Below, in pieces: positions 36,313 through 45,556 of a stretch of DNA of 64,000 bases (the first letter of the stretch is position 1; each line of letters begins with the position of its first letter). Under the pieces are notes generated by a model. The model was not told the origin of the DNA. It saw only the letters and a list, made by a program, of their open reading frames with translations, and ran no database searches. The stretch spans positions 62,001-126,000 of the forward strand of contig CAVTAL010000003.1 of NCBI GenBank assembly GCA_963732635.1. The letters run 5' to 3'. A program made the position numbers and the translations under genes. This DNA is from JAKFWF01 sp963732635. GTDB taxonomy: Bacteria; Pseudomonadota; Alphaproteobacteria; Rhizobiales; Hyphomicrobiaceae.

Positions 36313-37464
36313 ATGGGTCAGGTCCGTCGCGTGCGTGCGCCCTCGAAGCGTGCTGCCGAACCGTTCGCCGCCAACCGCATCCTGCGTGGTGACTGCCTCA
36401 GCGAACTGGCCAAGATCCCCGACGCGAGCATCGATCTCGTGTTCGCCGATCCGCCCTACAACCTGCAACTCGACGGCGACCTGCTCAGGCCCAACAATAC
36501 CGTGGTCGACGGCGTGCATCAGGACTGGGACAAGTTCTCGAGCTTTGCCACCTATGACCAGTTCAGCCACGCCTGGCTCGCTGAGTGCCGCCGCGTGTTG
36601 AAGCCCGATGGCGCACTGTGGGTGATCGGCTCCTATCACAACATCTTTCGCCTCGGCGCCGAGCTGCAGGACCAGGGCTTCTGGCTGTTGAACGACGTCA
36701 TTTGGCGCAAAACCAATCCGATGCCGAACTTCCGTGGCCGCCGCTTCACCAACGCGCACGAGACGCTGATCTGGGCGAGCCGCGACCAGAACTCAAAGTA
36801 CACGTTCAATTACGAGTCGCTGAAAGCGCTCAATGACGACCTGCAGATGCGGTCGGATTGGCTGTTCCCGATCTGCTCGGGCCCGGAGCGGCTGAAGGAC
36901 GACGGCGGCCGTAAGGCGCACCCGACGCAGAAGCCGGAAGCGCTGCTGCATCGCCTGCTGCTCGCCACCTCCAACCCCGGCGACGTGATCCTCGACCCGT
37001 TCTTCGGCACCGGCACGACGGGGGCAGTGGCAAAGCGACTCGGCCGCCGCTGGATCGGCATCGAGCGCGATCCCGATTACGCCAACGCCGCGCAGGAGCG
37101 CATCGACAACGTGCAGCCGTGGGGGCCGTCGGCGCTCGAAGCACTGCGCTCGAAGCGGGCCGAGCCGCGCGTGCCGTTCGGTACCATCATCGAGCTGGGT
37201 ATCCTGACGCCGGGCAGCATGCTCAGCGACGAGCGCGGCCGGTTCCGTGCCGAAGTGAAGGCCGACGGCACGCTTGCGACCGGTGGCTGGCAGGGCTCGA
37301 TCCATCGCCTCGGCGCCCAGGTGCAGGGCAAGACCGCCTGCAACGGCTGGACCTTCTGGCACTACATGAACGGCAAGACGCTCGCGCCAATCGACCTCCT
37401 GCGCGATCAGGCCAAGCGGCAGCTGGGCCTGGACAAGCGGCCGGCGTTCGTGGCGGCGGAGTAG
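36313..37464 (+). CDS. ccrM: Cell-cycle DNA adenine methyltransferase CcrM (GANTC)
   Basis: 383 residues. Beta-group N6-adenine methyltransferase: catalytic DPPYNL at 46-51 comes before the SAM motif DPFFGTGTTGAVAKRLGR near residue 230. Family-specific segments are HQDWDKFSSFATYDQFSHAW and the C-terminal DNA-binding domain with NGWTFWHYMNGK and DLLRDQAKRQLGL. CcrM methylates GANTC after replication and links transcription to the cell cycle via GcrA and CtrA. ATG 36313 follows GGGAAAGAG. It stands divergent from carbonic anhydrase across 254 bases containing a CtrA-like box and a GANTC site. Confidence 0.95.
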   Translation: MGQVRRVRAPSKRAAEPFAANRILRGDCLSELAKIPDASIDLVFADPPYNLQLDGDLLRPNNTVVDGVHQDWDKFSSFATYDQFSHAWLAECRRVLKPDGALWVIGSYHNIFRLGAELQDQGFWLLNDVIWRKTNPMPNFRGRRFTNAHETLIWASRDQNSKYTFNYESLKALNDDLQMRSDWLFPICSGPERLKDDGGRKAHPTQKPEALLHRLLLATSNPGDVILDPFFGTGTTGAVAKRLGRRWIGIERDPDYANAAQERIDNVQPWGPSALEALRSKRAEPRVPFGTIIELGILTPGSMLSDERGRFRAEVKADGTLATGGWQGSIHRLGAQVQGKTACNGWTFWHYMNGKTLAPIDLLRDQAKRQLGLDKRPAFVAAE

Positions 37465-37551
37465 GGGCAAAGGGTCAGAGCTATACTGATCGAATGGAAG
37501 GCTCAACTTTGCGGCGAAGGAGGAATTCGGAAACGGTCCCTCTATGGCGGC

Positions 37552-37938
37552 CTATCTCTTCGGCTTTTCCTTTTCAGCGCAATACTTGATGATCAAGCCA
37601 TCGGGCAGGCGCTTATCCTTCAAGACACATTTCGCGGTCTGTTTTGCGTTGTGCTTTCCGAGTTCAGTCCTTCCGGTCGAGAAAACGCTGTCTGAATTCT
37701 TCTCGGCGGCTTCCACTGGCGATCCAGTCTTGGGGGGTGCGGCTGCTGCCACAGACTTCTGCGTGACCGCAGGTTTCGTGGTACGGGGGATTGCCTTCGG
37801 GATCGACGATGTGGTCCTTGCCGTTCCCTGGAACCACTTCAGTATCCATGAGGCTGCTGGCTTGGCAGCTTGTGCCTGCGCAAGAGAAACCTCGACCGAG
37901 GCTACGAGCAGCAGCATTGCGGCAAGTAAGAAACGCAT
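37552..37938 (-). CDS. Hypothetical exported protein
   Basis: 128 residues from ATG 37938, chosen because the signal peptide MRFLLAAMLLLVASVEVSLA begins there; the frame is open further upstream but without similarity. The mature part is Ala/Lys/Pro/Thr-rich and ends with two Cys residues (AKCVLKDKRLPDGLIIKYC), which could form a disulfide in the periplasm. No family is recognised. It lies convergent with ccrM and divergent from the ThDP enzyme gene. Confidence 0.6.
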   Translation of the reverse strand: MRFLLAAMLLLVASVEVSLAQAQAAKPAASWILKWFQGTARTTSSIPKAIPRTTKPAVTQKSVAAAAPPKTGSPVEAAEKNSDSVFSTGRTELGKHNAKQTAKCVLKDKRLPDGLIIKYCAEKEKPKR

Positions 37939-38274
37939 GGGATTCTCCGCGAAAATGGGCAGCGGCATCAAAAATTCCGTGAGCTGCATGGTCAGGCATA
38001 GATGATACACGACACGTGCTCGCCAGCCTGACATTAAATGAGGTCGGTGGGGCAAATCCATAGCTGTGCCCGATAGAGACGCAGAGTTATCCACGGCCCG
38101 AACCCCCGGGTCGGGGGCACCGGTTGCCACTGTCAGTGCCAGTCAGCTCTCACTTGCCCAATCGGTGACCGTCCCCGATCGTTTGTATAACGCCCCTGCA
38201 ATTCCGGTACTTGCATGCGCGCGCGCGTCTGGCATGGTGCGGGCCTGCCAAGAAACGCCCGAGGAAGACGCCCC

Positions 38275-39960
38275 ATGCCTGATGCCACACAGCCCCTGAA
38301 GACGCGCTCGGGCGGCCACATCCTGATCGACCAACTCGCCATCCACGGTGCCGATACCATCTTCGGCGTGCCGGGCGAAAGCTATCTTGAGGCGCTCGAC
38401 GGCTTGCACGGCCACAACAAGATCAAGTTCGTCACCTGTCGCCAGGAAGGCGGTGCGGCGATGATGGCGGAAGCCTACGGCAAGCTCACCGGCCGCCCCG
38501 GCATCTGCTTCGTGACGCGCGGTCCCGGCGCCACCAACGCCTCTTCGGGCGTCCACGTTGGCTTCCAGGATTCGACGCCGATGATCCTGCTGGTTGGTCA
38601 GGTCGGCCGCGACATGGTCGAGCGCGAGGCTTTCCAGGAGATCGATTATCGCCGCATGTTCGGCCAGATGGCGAAGTGGGTAGCCGAGATCGACGACGCT
38701 CGCCGTATCCCCGAGATGGTAAGCCGTGCCTTCTTCACCGCGACATCGGGACGTCCCGGTCCGGTGGTTCTCGCTCTGCCTGAAGACATGCTGACCGACT
38801 TCGTCGAAACCGCCGACGCCGGCCCTTATCATCGCGTGCCGATCCAGCCGGGCGCGGCCGACATGGCCAAGCTCGGCGACATGCTGGCCGCCGCCGAACG
38901 CCCGGTCGCGATCCTCGGCGGGTCGGGCTGGAGCGAGACCGCGCGTAAGGATTTCGAGGCGTTCGCTGTCGCCCACAACTTGCCGGTGGCGGCTTCGTTC
39001 CGTTGCCAGGATATGTTCGACAACGGCCATCCGAACTACGTCGGCCATGCCGGCGTCGGCATCAATCCGAAGCTCGGCGCCTACATCAAGGAAAGCGACC
39101 TGCTGCTGGTGGTCGGTGCCCGCCTCGGCGAGATGACGACCCAGGGTTATACGCTGATCGACATTCCGCGCCCGAAGCAGAAGCTGGTCCACGTCTATCC
39201 CGACCCGAACGAGATCGGCCGCACATATCAGCCGGATCTCGCCATCGTTGCGAGCTGCGATGCGTTCGCCGCCGCCACCCGCGCCATGAAGCCGACGGGT
39301 TCCTCTCGCGCGCCCCGGGTCGCTCAGGGGCATGCCGAGCTTGTCGCCTATTCCAAGCCGACCAAGTCGCCGGGCGGCGTGCAGATGTCGGAGATCGTCG
39401 CCTGGCTGCGCGAGCGGTTGCCGGCCGATGCGATCGTCACCAACGGCGCCGGCAACTACGCCACCTGGCTGCACCGGTTCTGGCAGTATCGCGGCTTCAA
39501 GACCGGCCTCGCGCCGACCTGCGGCTCGATGGGCTACGGTGTGCCGGCGGCGGTGGCTGCGAAGTCGGTCTACCCGGAGCGTACCGTGGTCGCATTCGCC
39601 GGCGATGGTTGCTTCATGATGACGTCCCAGGAATTCATGACGGCGGTGCAGCATAATTTGCCGATCGTCGTCATCGTCAGCAACAACGGCATGTATGGCA
39701 CCATCCGCATGCACCAGGAGCGCGAGCATCCGAACCGCATCTCGGGCACCGAACTGAAGAACCCGGACTTCGCCGCGCTTGCTCGCGCCTGCGGCGGCTT
39801 TGGCGCCCGCGTCGATAAAACCGAGCAATTCGCTGCCGCCTTCGAAGAGGCACTCGGCTCCGGCAAGCCGGCGCTGATCGAACTGACAATCGATCCGGAA
39901 GCGCTCAGCCCGGCAACCACGCTGTCCGGCTTCCGCGCGCAAGGCATGGCCAAGCACTGA
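38275..39960 (+). CDS. Thiamine-diphosphate-dependent enzyme, acetolactate-synthase-like
   Basis: 561 residues with the three-domain layout of the acetohydroxyacid synthase/pyruvate oxidase family. The catalytic Glu lies in CRQEGGAAMMAEAYGKLTG, and the ThDP/Mg motif is GDGCFMMTSQEFMTAV ending in SNN (GDG at about residue 442). The usual FAD-binding middle domain is suggested by LLVVGARLGE. No small regulatory subunit (IlvH) is adjacent, and the protein differs from typical IlvB at several loops, so it may be a non-biosynthetic carboligase or decarboxylase. GAGGAAGA precedes ATG 38275; the 60-base in-frame extension is unlikely. Confidence 0.88.
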   Translation: MPDATQPLKTRSGGHILIDQLAIHGADTIFGVPGESYLEALDGLHGHNKIKFVTCRQEGGAAMMAEAYGKLTGRPGICFVTRGPGATNASSGVHVGFQDSTPMILLVGQVGRDMVEREAFQEIDYRRMFGQMAKWVAEIDDARRIPEMVSRAFFTATSGRPGPVVLALPEDMLTDFVETADAGPYHRVPIQPGAADMAKLGDMLAAAERPVAILGGSGWSETARKDFEAFAVAHNLPVAASFRCQDMFDNGHPNYVGHAGVGINPKLGAYIKESDLLLVVGARLGEMTTQGYTLIDIPRPKQKLVHVYPDPNEIGRTYQPDLAIVASCDAFAAATRAMKPTGSSRAPRVAQGHAELVAYSKPTKSPGGVQMSEIVAWLRERLPADAIVTNGAGNYATWLHRFWQYRGFKTGLAPTCGSMGYGVPAAVAAKSVYPERTVVAFAGDGCFMMTSQEFMTAVQHNLPIVVIVSNNGMYGTIRMHQEREHPNRISGTELKNPDFAALARACGGFGARVDKTEQFAAAFEEALGSGKPALIELTIDPEALSPATTLSGFRAQGMAKH

Positions 39961-40005
39961 CGTACTTGCCGCGATATCCACGGGCGACCACATTGGCGCT
40001 ATACT

Positions 40006-40821
40006 ATGCGCTCCAGTGTGGAGAAATGGCCCGTGGCCGACAAGGACAAGACTAGCGCGCCGCCCAAGGCGGGCGTTACGCCGACGGCACGACCGGTAAC
40101 CCCGGTGGCCCCGGCCGACGCACGCTCGAATGTCCCCGCCCCATCTTCGTCGGCCGAGGTAGCGGCATTCCTTGAGCGCATGAAGACGCTGGCGCCGACC
40201 GCCGCCACCGCCACCGGCCGGCTGGTGTTCGCGATGGATGCAACCATGAGCCGGCAGCCAACCTGGGACATGGCGTTGGGGCTACAGGCGGACATGTTCA
40301 AGGCGGTGAAATCAGTCGGCGGGCTCGACGTACAACTCGTCTACTTTCGCGGTGCCGGCGAATGCCGCGCCTCGCGTTGGGTGCGCGATCCCGATCAGCT
40401 AGCCCGCCTGATGACCACGGTCGCGTGCCAGGGTGGCTATACCCAGATCGGGAAAGTGCTCACCCACACTCTCACCGAAACCGCCAAGAACAAGGTCAAC
40501 GCGCTGGTCTATGTCGGCGACTGCATGGAAGAGCAGGTCGACACGTTGTGCGCGCGCGCGGGTGAACTCGCACTACGCGGCGTGCCGGTGTTCCTGTTCC
40601 AGGAAGGTGACGACCGCGCGGCCTCCGCCGCCTATGCCGAGATCGCTCGGCTGACGAAGGGCGCGCACTGCCGGTTCGATGCGGGCTCTGCCGAACAATT
40701 GAAGGCATTGCTGACGGCCGTCGCGGTGTATGCTGCCGGTGGACGCAATGCGCTTGAGCGCTTGAGCCAGGAGGCCCGAACCGGCGGTGGCGCTCGCAAG
40801 CTGCTCGGGCAGATGCGCTGA
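40006..40821 (+). CDS. VWA-like domain protein
   Basis: 271 residues. A low-complexity Pro/Ala/Thr leader (about 1-50) is followed by a von Willebrand A-type fold: GRLVFAMDATMSRQPTWDMA resembles the strand with the MIDAS motif (Asp-x-Thr-x-Ser in place of Asp-x-Ser-x-Ser). Later strands are VQLVYFRGAGECRAS, VNALVYVGDCMEE and VPVFLFQEGDD. Start ATG 40006; a GTG at 40033 with GGAGAAATG upstream is an alternative. It lies 21 bases ahead of a membrane-anchored J-domain gene, with which it probably forms an operon. Function unknown. Confidence 0.8.
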   Translation: MRSSVEKWPVADKDKTSAPPKAGVTPTARPVTPVAPADARSNVPAPSSSAEVAAFLERMKTLAPTAATATGRLVFAMDATMSRQPTWDMALGLQADMFKAVKSVGGLDVQLVYFRGAGECRASRWVRDPDQLARLMTTVACQGGYTQIGKVLTHTLTETAKNKVNALVYVGDCMEEQVDTLCARAGELALRGVPVFLFQEGDDRAASAAYAEIARLTKGAHCRFDAGSAEQLKALLTAVAVYAAGGRNALERLSQEARTGGGARKLLGQMR

Positions 40822-40842
40822 ACGAAGTTTTGGGAACACGCA

Positions 40843-41541
40843 ATGCAGGTCGTTTTGTTTTTGGTGCTGGCGATTGTCCTGGTGCTCATCGCCAAAGGCA
40901 AGTTCGGCAATCTCAACGCCGTCGTGAAGGCCCGGATCGTCCAGCAATTCGGCGGCATGGCGCTGATGGGGCTCGGCGGTATCCTGGTGAACCGCAATGC
41001 CTGGATATTCGGACTGCCATTGCTGCTTGCGGGCGGATTGCTGACATCGGGCGTCCAACTCGGCAACTGGCGCAGTTGGTTTCCACTTGGGCGAGGCACT
41101 GCGGGCGGGCAGACGACAAGCGTCAAGACCGAACATCTGGAAATGGAACTCGATCACGACACCGGTGCCATGCACGGCCGCATTGTGCGTGGCGTGTTCC
41201 GTGGGCGCGATATCGAAACCATGGCGCCGGCCGAAGTGGCGTTGCTCTGGCAGGACTGCCGCTTTGCCGATCCGCAGTCGGCGCAATTGCTCGAAGCCTA
41301 TCTCGACCGGCGGCATCCGACTTGGCGCGAGGACATGGCGCGCGCCGAGGGCACACCCGGTGCGGGCGGTATCATGACCCGCGGTGAAGCGTTCGAAGTG
41401 CTCGGGCTGAAGCCGGGGGCAACGGCCGAAGAAGTCCGCGCCGCCCATCGCGATTTGATGATGCGCATGCATCCGGATCGCGGCGGCTCGACCTATCTCG
41501 CGGCCAAGATCAATCAGGCCAAGGATTTGTTGTTGGGGTGA
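40843..41541 (+). CDS. Membrane-anchored J-domain (DnaJ-like) protein
   Basis: 232 residues. One or two N-terminal hydrophobic segments (VVLFLVLAIVLVLIAKGKF and a second around AWIFGLPLLLAGGLL) anchor it. A middle region (EHLEMELDHDTGAMHGRIVRG) precedes a C-terminal J domain: FEVLGLKPGATAEEVRAAH and the diagnostic His-Pro-Asp in MRMHPDRGGSTYLA. The layout matches the DjlA/TIM14-like group that recruits DnaK to the membrane. It follows the VWA-like gene, suggesting a chaperone-assisted function for the pair. Confidence 0.88.
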   Translation: MQVVLFLVLAIVLVLIAKGKFGNLNAVVKARIVQQFGGMALMGLGGILVNRNAWIFGLPLLLAGGLLTSGVQLGNWRSWFPLGRGTAGGQTTSVKTEHLEMELDHDTGAMHGRIVRGVFRGRDIETMAPAEVALLWQDCRFADPQSAQLLEAYLDRRHPTWREDMARAEGTPGAGGIMTRGEAFEVLGLKPGATAEEVRAAHRDLMMRMHPDRGGSTYLAAKINQAKDLLLG

Positions 41542-41585
41542 GGGAGTAGGGAATAGGGCCAACTGATTGCTACTCCCTACTCCCT
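41541..41585. terminator. Palindrome between converging genes, likely bidirectional terminator
   Basis: AGGGAGTAGGGA (41541-41552) pairs perfectly with TCCCTACTCCCT (41574-41585) across a 21-base loop. The right arm is itself part of a short tandem array of CTACTCC units. It lies exactly between the J-domain gene and the carboxypeptidase gene, which converge. Confidence 0.65.
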
Positions 41586-41595
41586 ACTCCTTCTT

Positions 41596-43494
41596 CTACT
41601 CCGCTTTCATCACGAAGCAGTCGATGGCGGTGCGGCGCAACTCCAGGCAGGTGTTGGCGGCGGTCTGGGCGCTGAAACCGGCGAAGCGGGCGCGATAGAG
41701 CAGTCGGTTTTCCTTCTGCACCGGCGCGGTGACCGGCGTTGCGGCCTTAAGCAGGCCGTTCGAGCGGGCCTGGGTCTCGCGCAGCACCCGCTCGGCTTCG
41801 GTCGCCGACGCGTAGGCGCCGATCTGGATGTGGAAGCCCGATGGTGCTGCCGACTGCGTCGGCGGTACTGGACCGCGCAGATGCGACGGCGCCGTTGTTG
41901 CAAACGCGACCTGTTGTGCCGGCATCGGCGCCGAGGTCGGCACGCCGCGCCCGAGGCTCTGTGCCTGCGCCTGGAGCGTCGACGGCATGGCACCGCGCTG
42001 TGGTGTGATCGCCTGCTGCACCTGCTGCGGCGGTGCAACTGCTATCGGAGGAAGTGTCGGGCGCGGCGCGGCCGCGATGGTCTGACGCGGCACGGCAACT
42101 GCTTGCGGCGCCGGCGCGACAACGGCCGGTTTGGTCACGACGATTGGCGGCACGATGGGTTCTACTTGCGGCGCGGGGGCCTGTCGCGCTGGCAGCGGCG
42201 CTGATAACGCGGCCACGGCGGCGGCAACCGCCGGTGTTTGTTCCTGCATCGGCTGCGCTTCGGCGGCGGTGGCGCGAATTTCAGGCTCGGGCGCGATCAC
42301 GAAGGCGGTACGTTTGACGCGTGGCGCCACCATCACCGGGCGCACCTTGGCGATCTCGATAGGGGTAGACGTCTCGACCGGGGTCGGTGCTTCGGCCGGT
42401 GTCGGCTCGACGGCTGCTGCCGGCGCATCCTCGACGCTGGCGACCTGGATCGGCTCTACAGCGGCGGGGGCCTGAACCGCGAGCTTCAGCGGCGGTGCTG
42501 CTGCTACCGGCGCGGGCTTTGCTGGTTGCGCTGTTGCCACTTGCAGCGGCTTTGGTTTAGCCGGTGCTACCGTGGCCACGGTTTTGGGCTGCTCCGGCCG
42601 CATCGCCGGCTTGGCACGGGCAATCAGTATCGGCGCCGGCTTGCGCGTTTTCTTGGTCGAAGCTTTGAGCAGCGCCCGGGTCAGCAGCATGCGCATGGTG
42701 AGATTGCGGGTGCCGGCGGTGGTACCGCCGAACACCGCGCCCACCAGATGCTTGTCGCCGCGACGCAGCGAGGTGACGAGGTTGAAGCCAGACATCCGGG
42801 TATAGCCGGTCTTGATGCCGTCGATGCCCTCGAATGAGTTCAGCATCGTGTTGTGATTGCGATGGCTTGAGCCGTTGTAGGTGAACGAGCGCAACGCAAA
42901 CAGCGGGAAGTATTTCGGGAAGTCGTCCTGCAGGTGCAGCGCCAGTGTCAGCATGTCACGCGCGGTCGTCACCTGTCCGCTGTCGGGCAGGCCGGACGCA
43001 TTGCGGAAGGTCGTGTTACGCATTCCAATGCTGCGCGCTTTCGCCGTCATCAGTTCGGCGAAGCGGCTTTCCGAGCCGCCGACCGCTTCGGCCAGCGCGA
43101 TCGCCATGTCGTTGGCGGATTTGGTGATCAGCGCCTTGACGGCATCGATCACCATGATCTGCTCGCCGGGTTCGAGGTCGAGCTTGGTCGGCTGGGCGGA
43201 GGCCGCCTCCTGGCTGATCTTGATCTTGGTCGAAGGCGTGAGGCGGCCCAATTCGAGCTGCTCGAACACCATGTAGAGTGTCATCATCTTGGTCAGCGAC
43301 GCCGGGTAGCGCGGCTCGTCGGCCTTGTCGGCATGAAGGGCTTCGCCGGTGTTGGCGTCGATGATCATGGCGGCGTGCCTGGATTGTGCCGAAGCCAAGC
43401 CTGTCGAGCCGGTCAGGATCGCAAAAGCCGTCGCCAGGGCACGAAAGTTTCGGCCCCGACCTATCGACCCTGCAATGTAATCCCTCGTTGCCAT
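41596..43494 (-). CDS. D-alanyl-D-alanine carboxypeptidase with SPOR domain
   Basis: 632 residues. Peptidase S11 (DacA/DacC family) trims the terminal D-Ala of peptidoglycan stem peptides. Signal segment ends at LASAQS; the three penicillin-binding motifs are SLTK (66-69), SAN (126-128) and KTG (about residue 235, in GIKTGYT). From about 285 to 540 comes a long Ala/Pro/Val-rich linker, then a C-terminal SPOR domain (FHIQIGAYASATEAERVL, ending CLELRRTAIDCFVMKAE) that targets septal peptidoglycan. Start at 43494 (MATRDYIAGS) was preferred over an upstream ATG at 43554, which adds a Cys-rich unlikely leader. Confidence 0.92.
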   Translation of the reverse strand: MATRDYIAGSIGRGRNFRALATAFAILTGSTGLASAQSRHAAMIIDANTGEALHADKADEPRYPASLTKMMTLYMVFEQLELGRLTPSTKIKISQEAASAQPTKLDLEPGEQIMVIDAVKALITKSANDMAIALAEAVGGSESRFAELMTAKARSIGMRNTTFRNASGLPDSGQVTTARDMLTLALHLQDDFPKYFPLFALRSFTYNGSSHRNHNTMLNSFEGIDGIKTGYTRMSGFNLVTSLRRGDKHLVGAVFGGTTAGTRNLTMRMLLTRALLKASTKKTRKPAPILIARAKPAMRPEQPKTVATVAPAKPKPLQVATAQPAKPAPVAAAPPLKLAVQAPAAVEPIQVASVEDAPAAAVEPTPAEAPTPVETSTPIEIAKVRPVMVAPRVKRTAFVIAPEPEIRATAAEAQPMQEQTPAVAAAVAALSAPLPARQAPAPQVEPIVPPIVVTKPAVVAPAPQAVAVPRQTIAAAPRPTLPPIAVAPPQQVQQAITPQRGAMPSTLQAQAQSLGRGVPTSAPMPAQQVAFATTAPSHLRGPVPPTQSAAPSGFHIQIGAYASATEAERVLRETQARSNGLLKAATPVTAPVQKENRLLYRARFAGFSAQTAANTCLELRRTAIDCFVMKAE

Positions 43495-44055
43495 CTCAAT
43501 CCCAGTTTGACCGCGTAAGCAGCAGGCTTGATCTGACGCCCCCGCCGTCCCCACCCGTTCTTCGCGCGGGCTCGCGACCTATTTGCGGCGGCAATGCGGT
43601 ATTCGCGTGCCTTGCCGACCCGGAGATCAACCCGCGCAATACAGTTCTACCGGATACGGCCTATAGCTCGGTAAATTCGAATGGTTAACGGAGTATTATT
43701 TGAAAACCAAAGTGCTGCGCCGGAGCGTTCAATTGGAGCAATGGTCCTGCAACCTATGAACCGGGCTTCATCTGTGTTGGCCAATGATGGCTCCAAGTGC
43801 GCCGATTTTAATCAATAATCACGAAGTATTTCGCGAGCGCGTCAACGATTTTGCGTGGTGATGTAAGTCGAAATAAAACAAGTAAAACAATGAAATACAT
43901 GGGTTTTGTGTCATGTAATAATAGAAGCGACATTTCCCTTCGTGAAGTGCCCTTCGGCGAAGTTACATAAAATTGCGGTTCGAGCGTTTACAGCCGCTTA
44001 CATCGGAGTTCCTAGATTGTGAACGGATCGAGTTTTCATCGAATGGAGGTTCTGC
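43495..44055. other. AT-rich intergenic region upstream of the RTX gene
   Basis: About 560 bases without a credible gene. From about 43690 the sequence is clearly AT-richer than the rest of the window. Near its end two small palindromes are in tandem, CTTCGTGAAG (43938-43947) and CTTCGGCGAAG (43952-43962), 14 bases apart, and could be binding sites for a regulator of the RTX gene or divergent carboxypeptidase. No clear sigma-70 pair was identified. Confidence 0.5.
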
Positions 44056-44937
44056 TTGGAAACGTCTGAAACAAGTCCGATCATGCCGGATCTCGGGATT
44101 GAGATGACTGGAACACCGCTCGCCGACGAAATTCGCGGTACTGCCGGTAACGACTGGATGAGTGGTCAAGGCGGCGATGACATCATCAACGCGCTGCTCG
44201 GTGACGACACCGTCTATGGTCGAACCGGCAGCGACGCGCTGACCGGCGGTCGGGGTGACGATACGCTGTTCGGCGGCAAGGGGGCGGACGTGCTCGCTGG
44301 CGGCGAGGGCAATGATCTGCTGATCGCCAACTCGGGCGACGACAATCTGTCCGGCGGCAAGGGCAACGACGTGATCTACGGCGGCACCGAAGGCGATACG
44401 CTTTACGGCAATTCCGGCGACGATTTGATGTTCGGTGGCAAGGGTGATGATCTCTTGTTCGGCGGTACCGGCAATGATCGCCTGTCCGGCGGTTCGGGCA
44501 ATGACAGCCTCAATGGTGGCAAGGGCGACGACCAACTCGTCGGCGGCGCTGGCGATGACCTTCTGCATGCCGGTTCGGGTAACGACCTGCTGGTCGGCGA
44601 CTCGGGCAGCGACATCCTGATCGGTGGCGCCGGTAACGACTCGCTCGATGGCGGCCATGATGCCGACGTCCTGCGCGGCGACAGCGGCGATGACATCCTG
44701 ACGGGAGGTCTCGGCGACGATACGTTCGACTTCACCGTCGCGGCGAGCGGCATGGACCTGATCACCGACTTCCATGCGGGGCAGGACCAGATCTCGTTTG
44801 CGGGCCGTGGTCTCGACATGTCGAGCCTCACCCTCGGCGAGCATGACGGCAACGCCGTGGTGTCGATCGGCACGCAGTCGATCGAGCTCGCCGGCGTTCT
44901 CGCAGCCGACGTCACGGCCGACTACTTCGCGTTCTGA
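44056..44937 (+). CDS. RTX-type calcium-binding repeat protein
   Basis: 293 residues beginning at TTG 44056, supported by GGAGG at 44045-44049 with six-base spacing. Residues about 25-225 consist of nonapeptide repeats Gly-Gly-x-Gly-x-Asp-x-hydrophobic-x (GGKGDDLLFGGTGNDRLSGG, for example), which bind Ca2+ as a parallel beta-roll outside the cell. The C terminus (FDFTVAASGMDLITDFHAGQ, ending DYFAF) resembles the uncleaved type I secretion signal region. No catalytic domain is present, and no ABC exporter/HlyD/TolC genes are adjacent, so secretion must use a system elsewhere. Confidence 0.9.
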   Translation: METSETSPIMPDLGIEMTGTPLADEIRGTAGNDWMSGQGGDDIINALLGDDTVYGRTGSDALTGGRGDDTLFGGKGADVLAGGEGNDLLIANSGDDNLSGGKGNDVIYGGTEGDTLYGNSGDDLMFGGKGDDLLFGGTGNDRLSGGSGNDSLNGGKGDDQLVGGAGDDLLHAGSGNDLLVGDSGSDILIGGAGNDSLDGGHDADVLRGDSGDDILTGGLGDDTFDFTVAASGMDLITDFHAGQDQISFAGRGLDMSSLTLGEHDGNAVVSIGTQSIELAGVLAADVTADYFAF

Positions 44938-44964
44938 TTGGCAGCTTGAAGTTCAAGCGTCACG

Positions 44965-45001
44965 ATGCCTCGTGCCCGGTTCCACACCCGGCGCGAGGCA
45001 T
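44965..45001. terminator. Hairpin between converging genes
   Basis: ATGCCTCG (44965-44972) pairs with CGAGGCAT (44994-45001), continuing after a small internal loop with CCGG/CCGG. It lies between the RTX gene and the thioredoxin-like gene, which converge, and could stop transcription from both sides. The T-tracts are weak. Confidence 0.55.
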
Positions 45002-45015
45002 TGTCGTTTGTGGGA

Positions 45016-45417
45016 CTAGTCGGCCGATCCGAACGTCCGCGACACGCTCTGGAAGAAGGCCTCGGGCCCCATGTAGCCGTTGATGCGGCCGATCTCGGCG
45101 CCTTCGCGCATCATTACAACCGTTGGCACGATGGTCACCGCCGACGACAGCTTCAGTTGATCGGCAGCCGGATCGTTGAGGTCGACGAAGCGGATCGGCA
45201 GGTCGCCGGCGCGTTTCGAGCGTTGATAGCGCGGCAGCACGATCTGGCGGAACGCATCGCAGTAAGTGCAGTTCGGCACCTCGAATACGACGATCTCCTG
45301 TAGTGCCGACGAGGGTTTCACCGTGCCCAAATCTCGCGCTGCCCGTCCAGTGGAGGGCGACATCAGCGCAATGGCGACGATTGCGGCCGCTACGGCCAAT
45401 AGCCCACGATAACGCAC
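45016..45417 (-). CDS. Thioredoxin-fold exported protein (SoxS-like)
   Basis: 133 residues, GTG start at 45417 behind CAGGAG. A signal peptide (LLAVAAAIVAIALMSPSTGRA) precedes a thioredoxin-like domain with a Cys-Thr-Tyr-Cys active site in VPNCTYCDAFRQIVLP and a cis-Pro segment IVPTVVMM. This fits the small SoxS/thiol reductant family acting in the periplasm. It is the last of three minus-strand genes (DUF1007, NicO transporter, thioredoxin), though 139 bases separate it from the transporter gene. Confidence 0.82.
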   Translation of the reverse strand: MRYRGLLAVAAAIVAIALMSPSTGRAARDLGTVKPSSALQEIVVFEVPNCTYCDAFRQIVLPRYQRSKRAGDLPIRFVDLNDPAADQLKLSSAVTIVPTVVMMREGAEIGRINGYMGPEAFFQSVSRTFGSAD

Positions 45418-45556
45418 GATACCAACTCCTGTGGCCCTTGAAGGTGCCCGTCGGGAGCCAATCTAGGCGCGTGTTCGATCGAACGCCAAGGCCAGATCTT
45501 TACCTGTGGTTAAGTCGTGGTCCGATCCGGCACGCCTGTCGTCGGGCGAGGCCGAG

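Noticed and set aside
38143..39993. 616-residue minus-strand open frame opposite the ThDP enzyme
   Set aside because: Mirror of a high-GC gene without any family motif; the plus strand carries the GDG...NN motif.
44130..44720. Regular DNA repeats resembling a CRISPR-like or tandem array
   Set aside because: Periodicity is 27 bases and in frame, fully explained by RTX nonapeptide coding; units vary and there are no spacers.
43963..44844. Repeat-rich minus-strand open frame opposite the RTX gene
   Set aside because: Its Val/Ala/Thr repeats are the antisense image of the nonapeptide repeats; the plus frame has a strong ribosome-binding site and RTX consensus.
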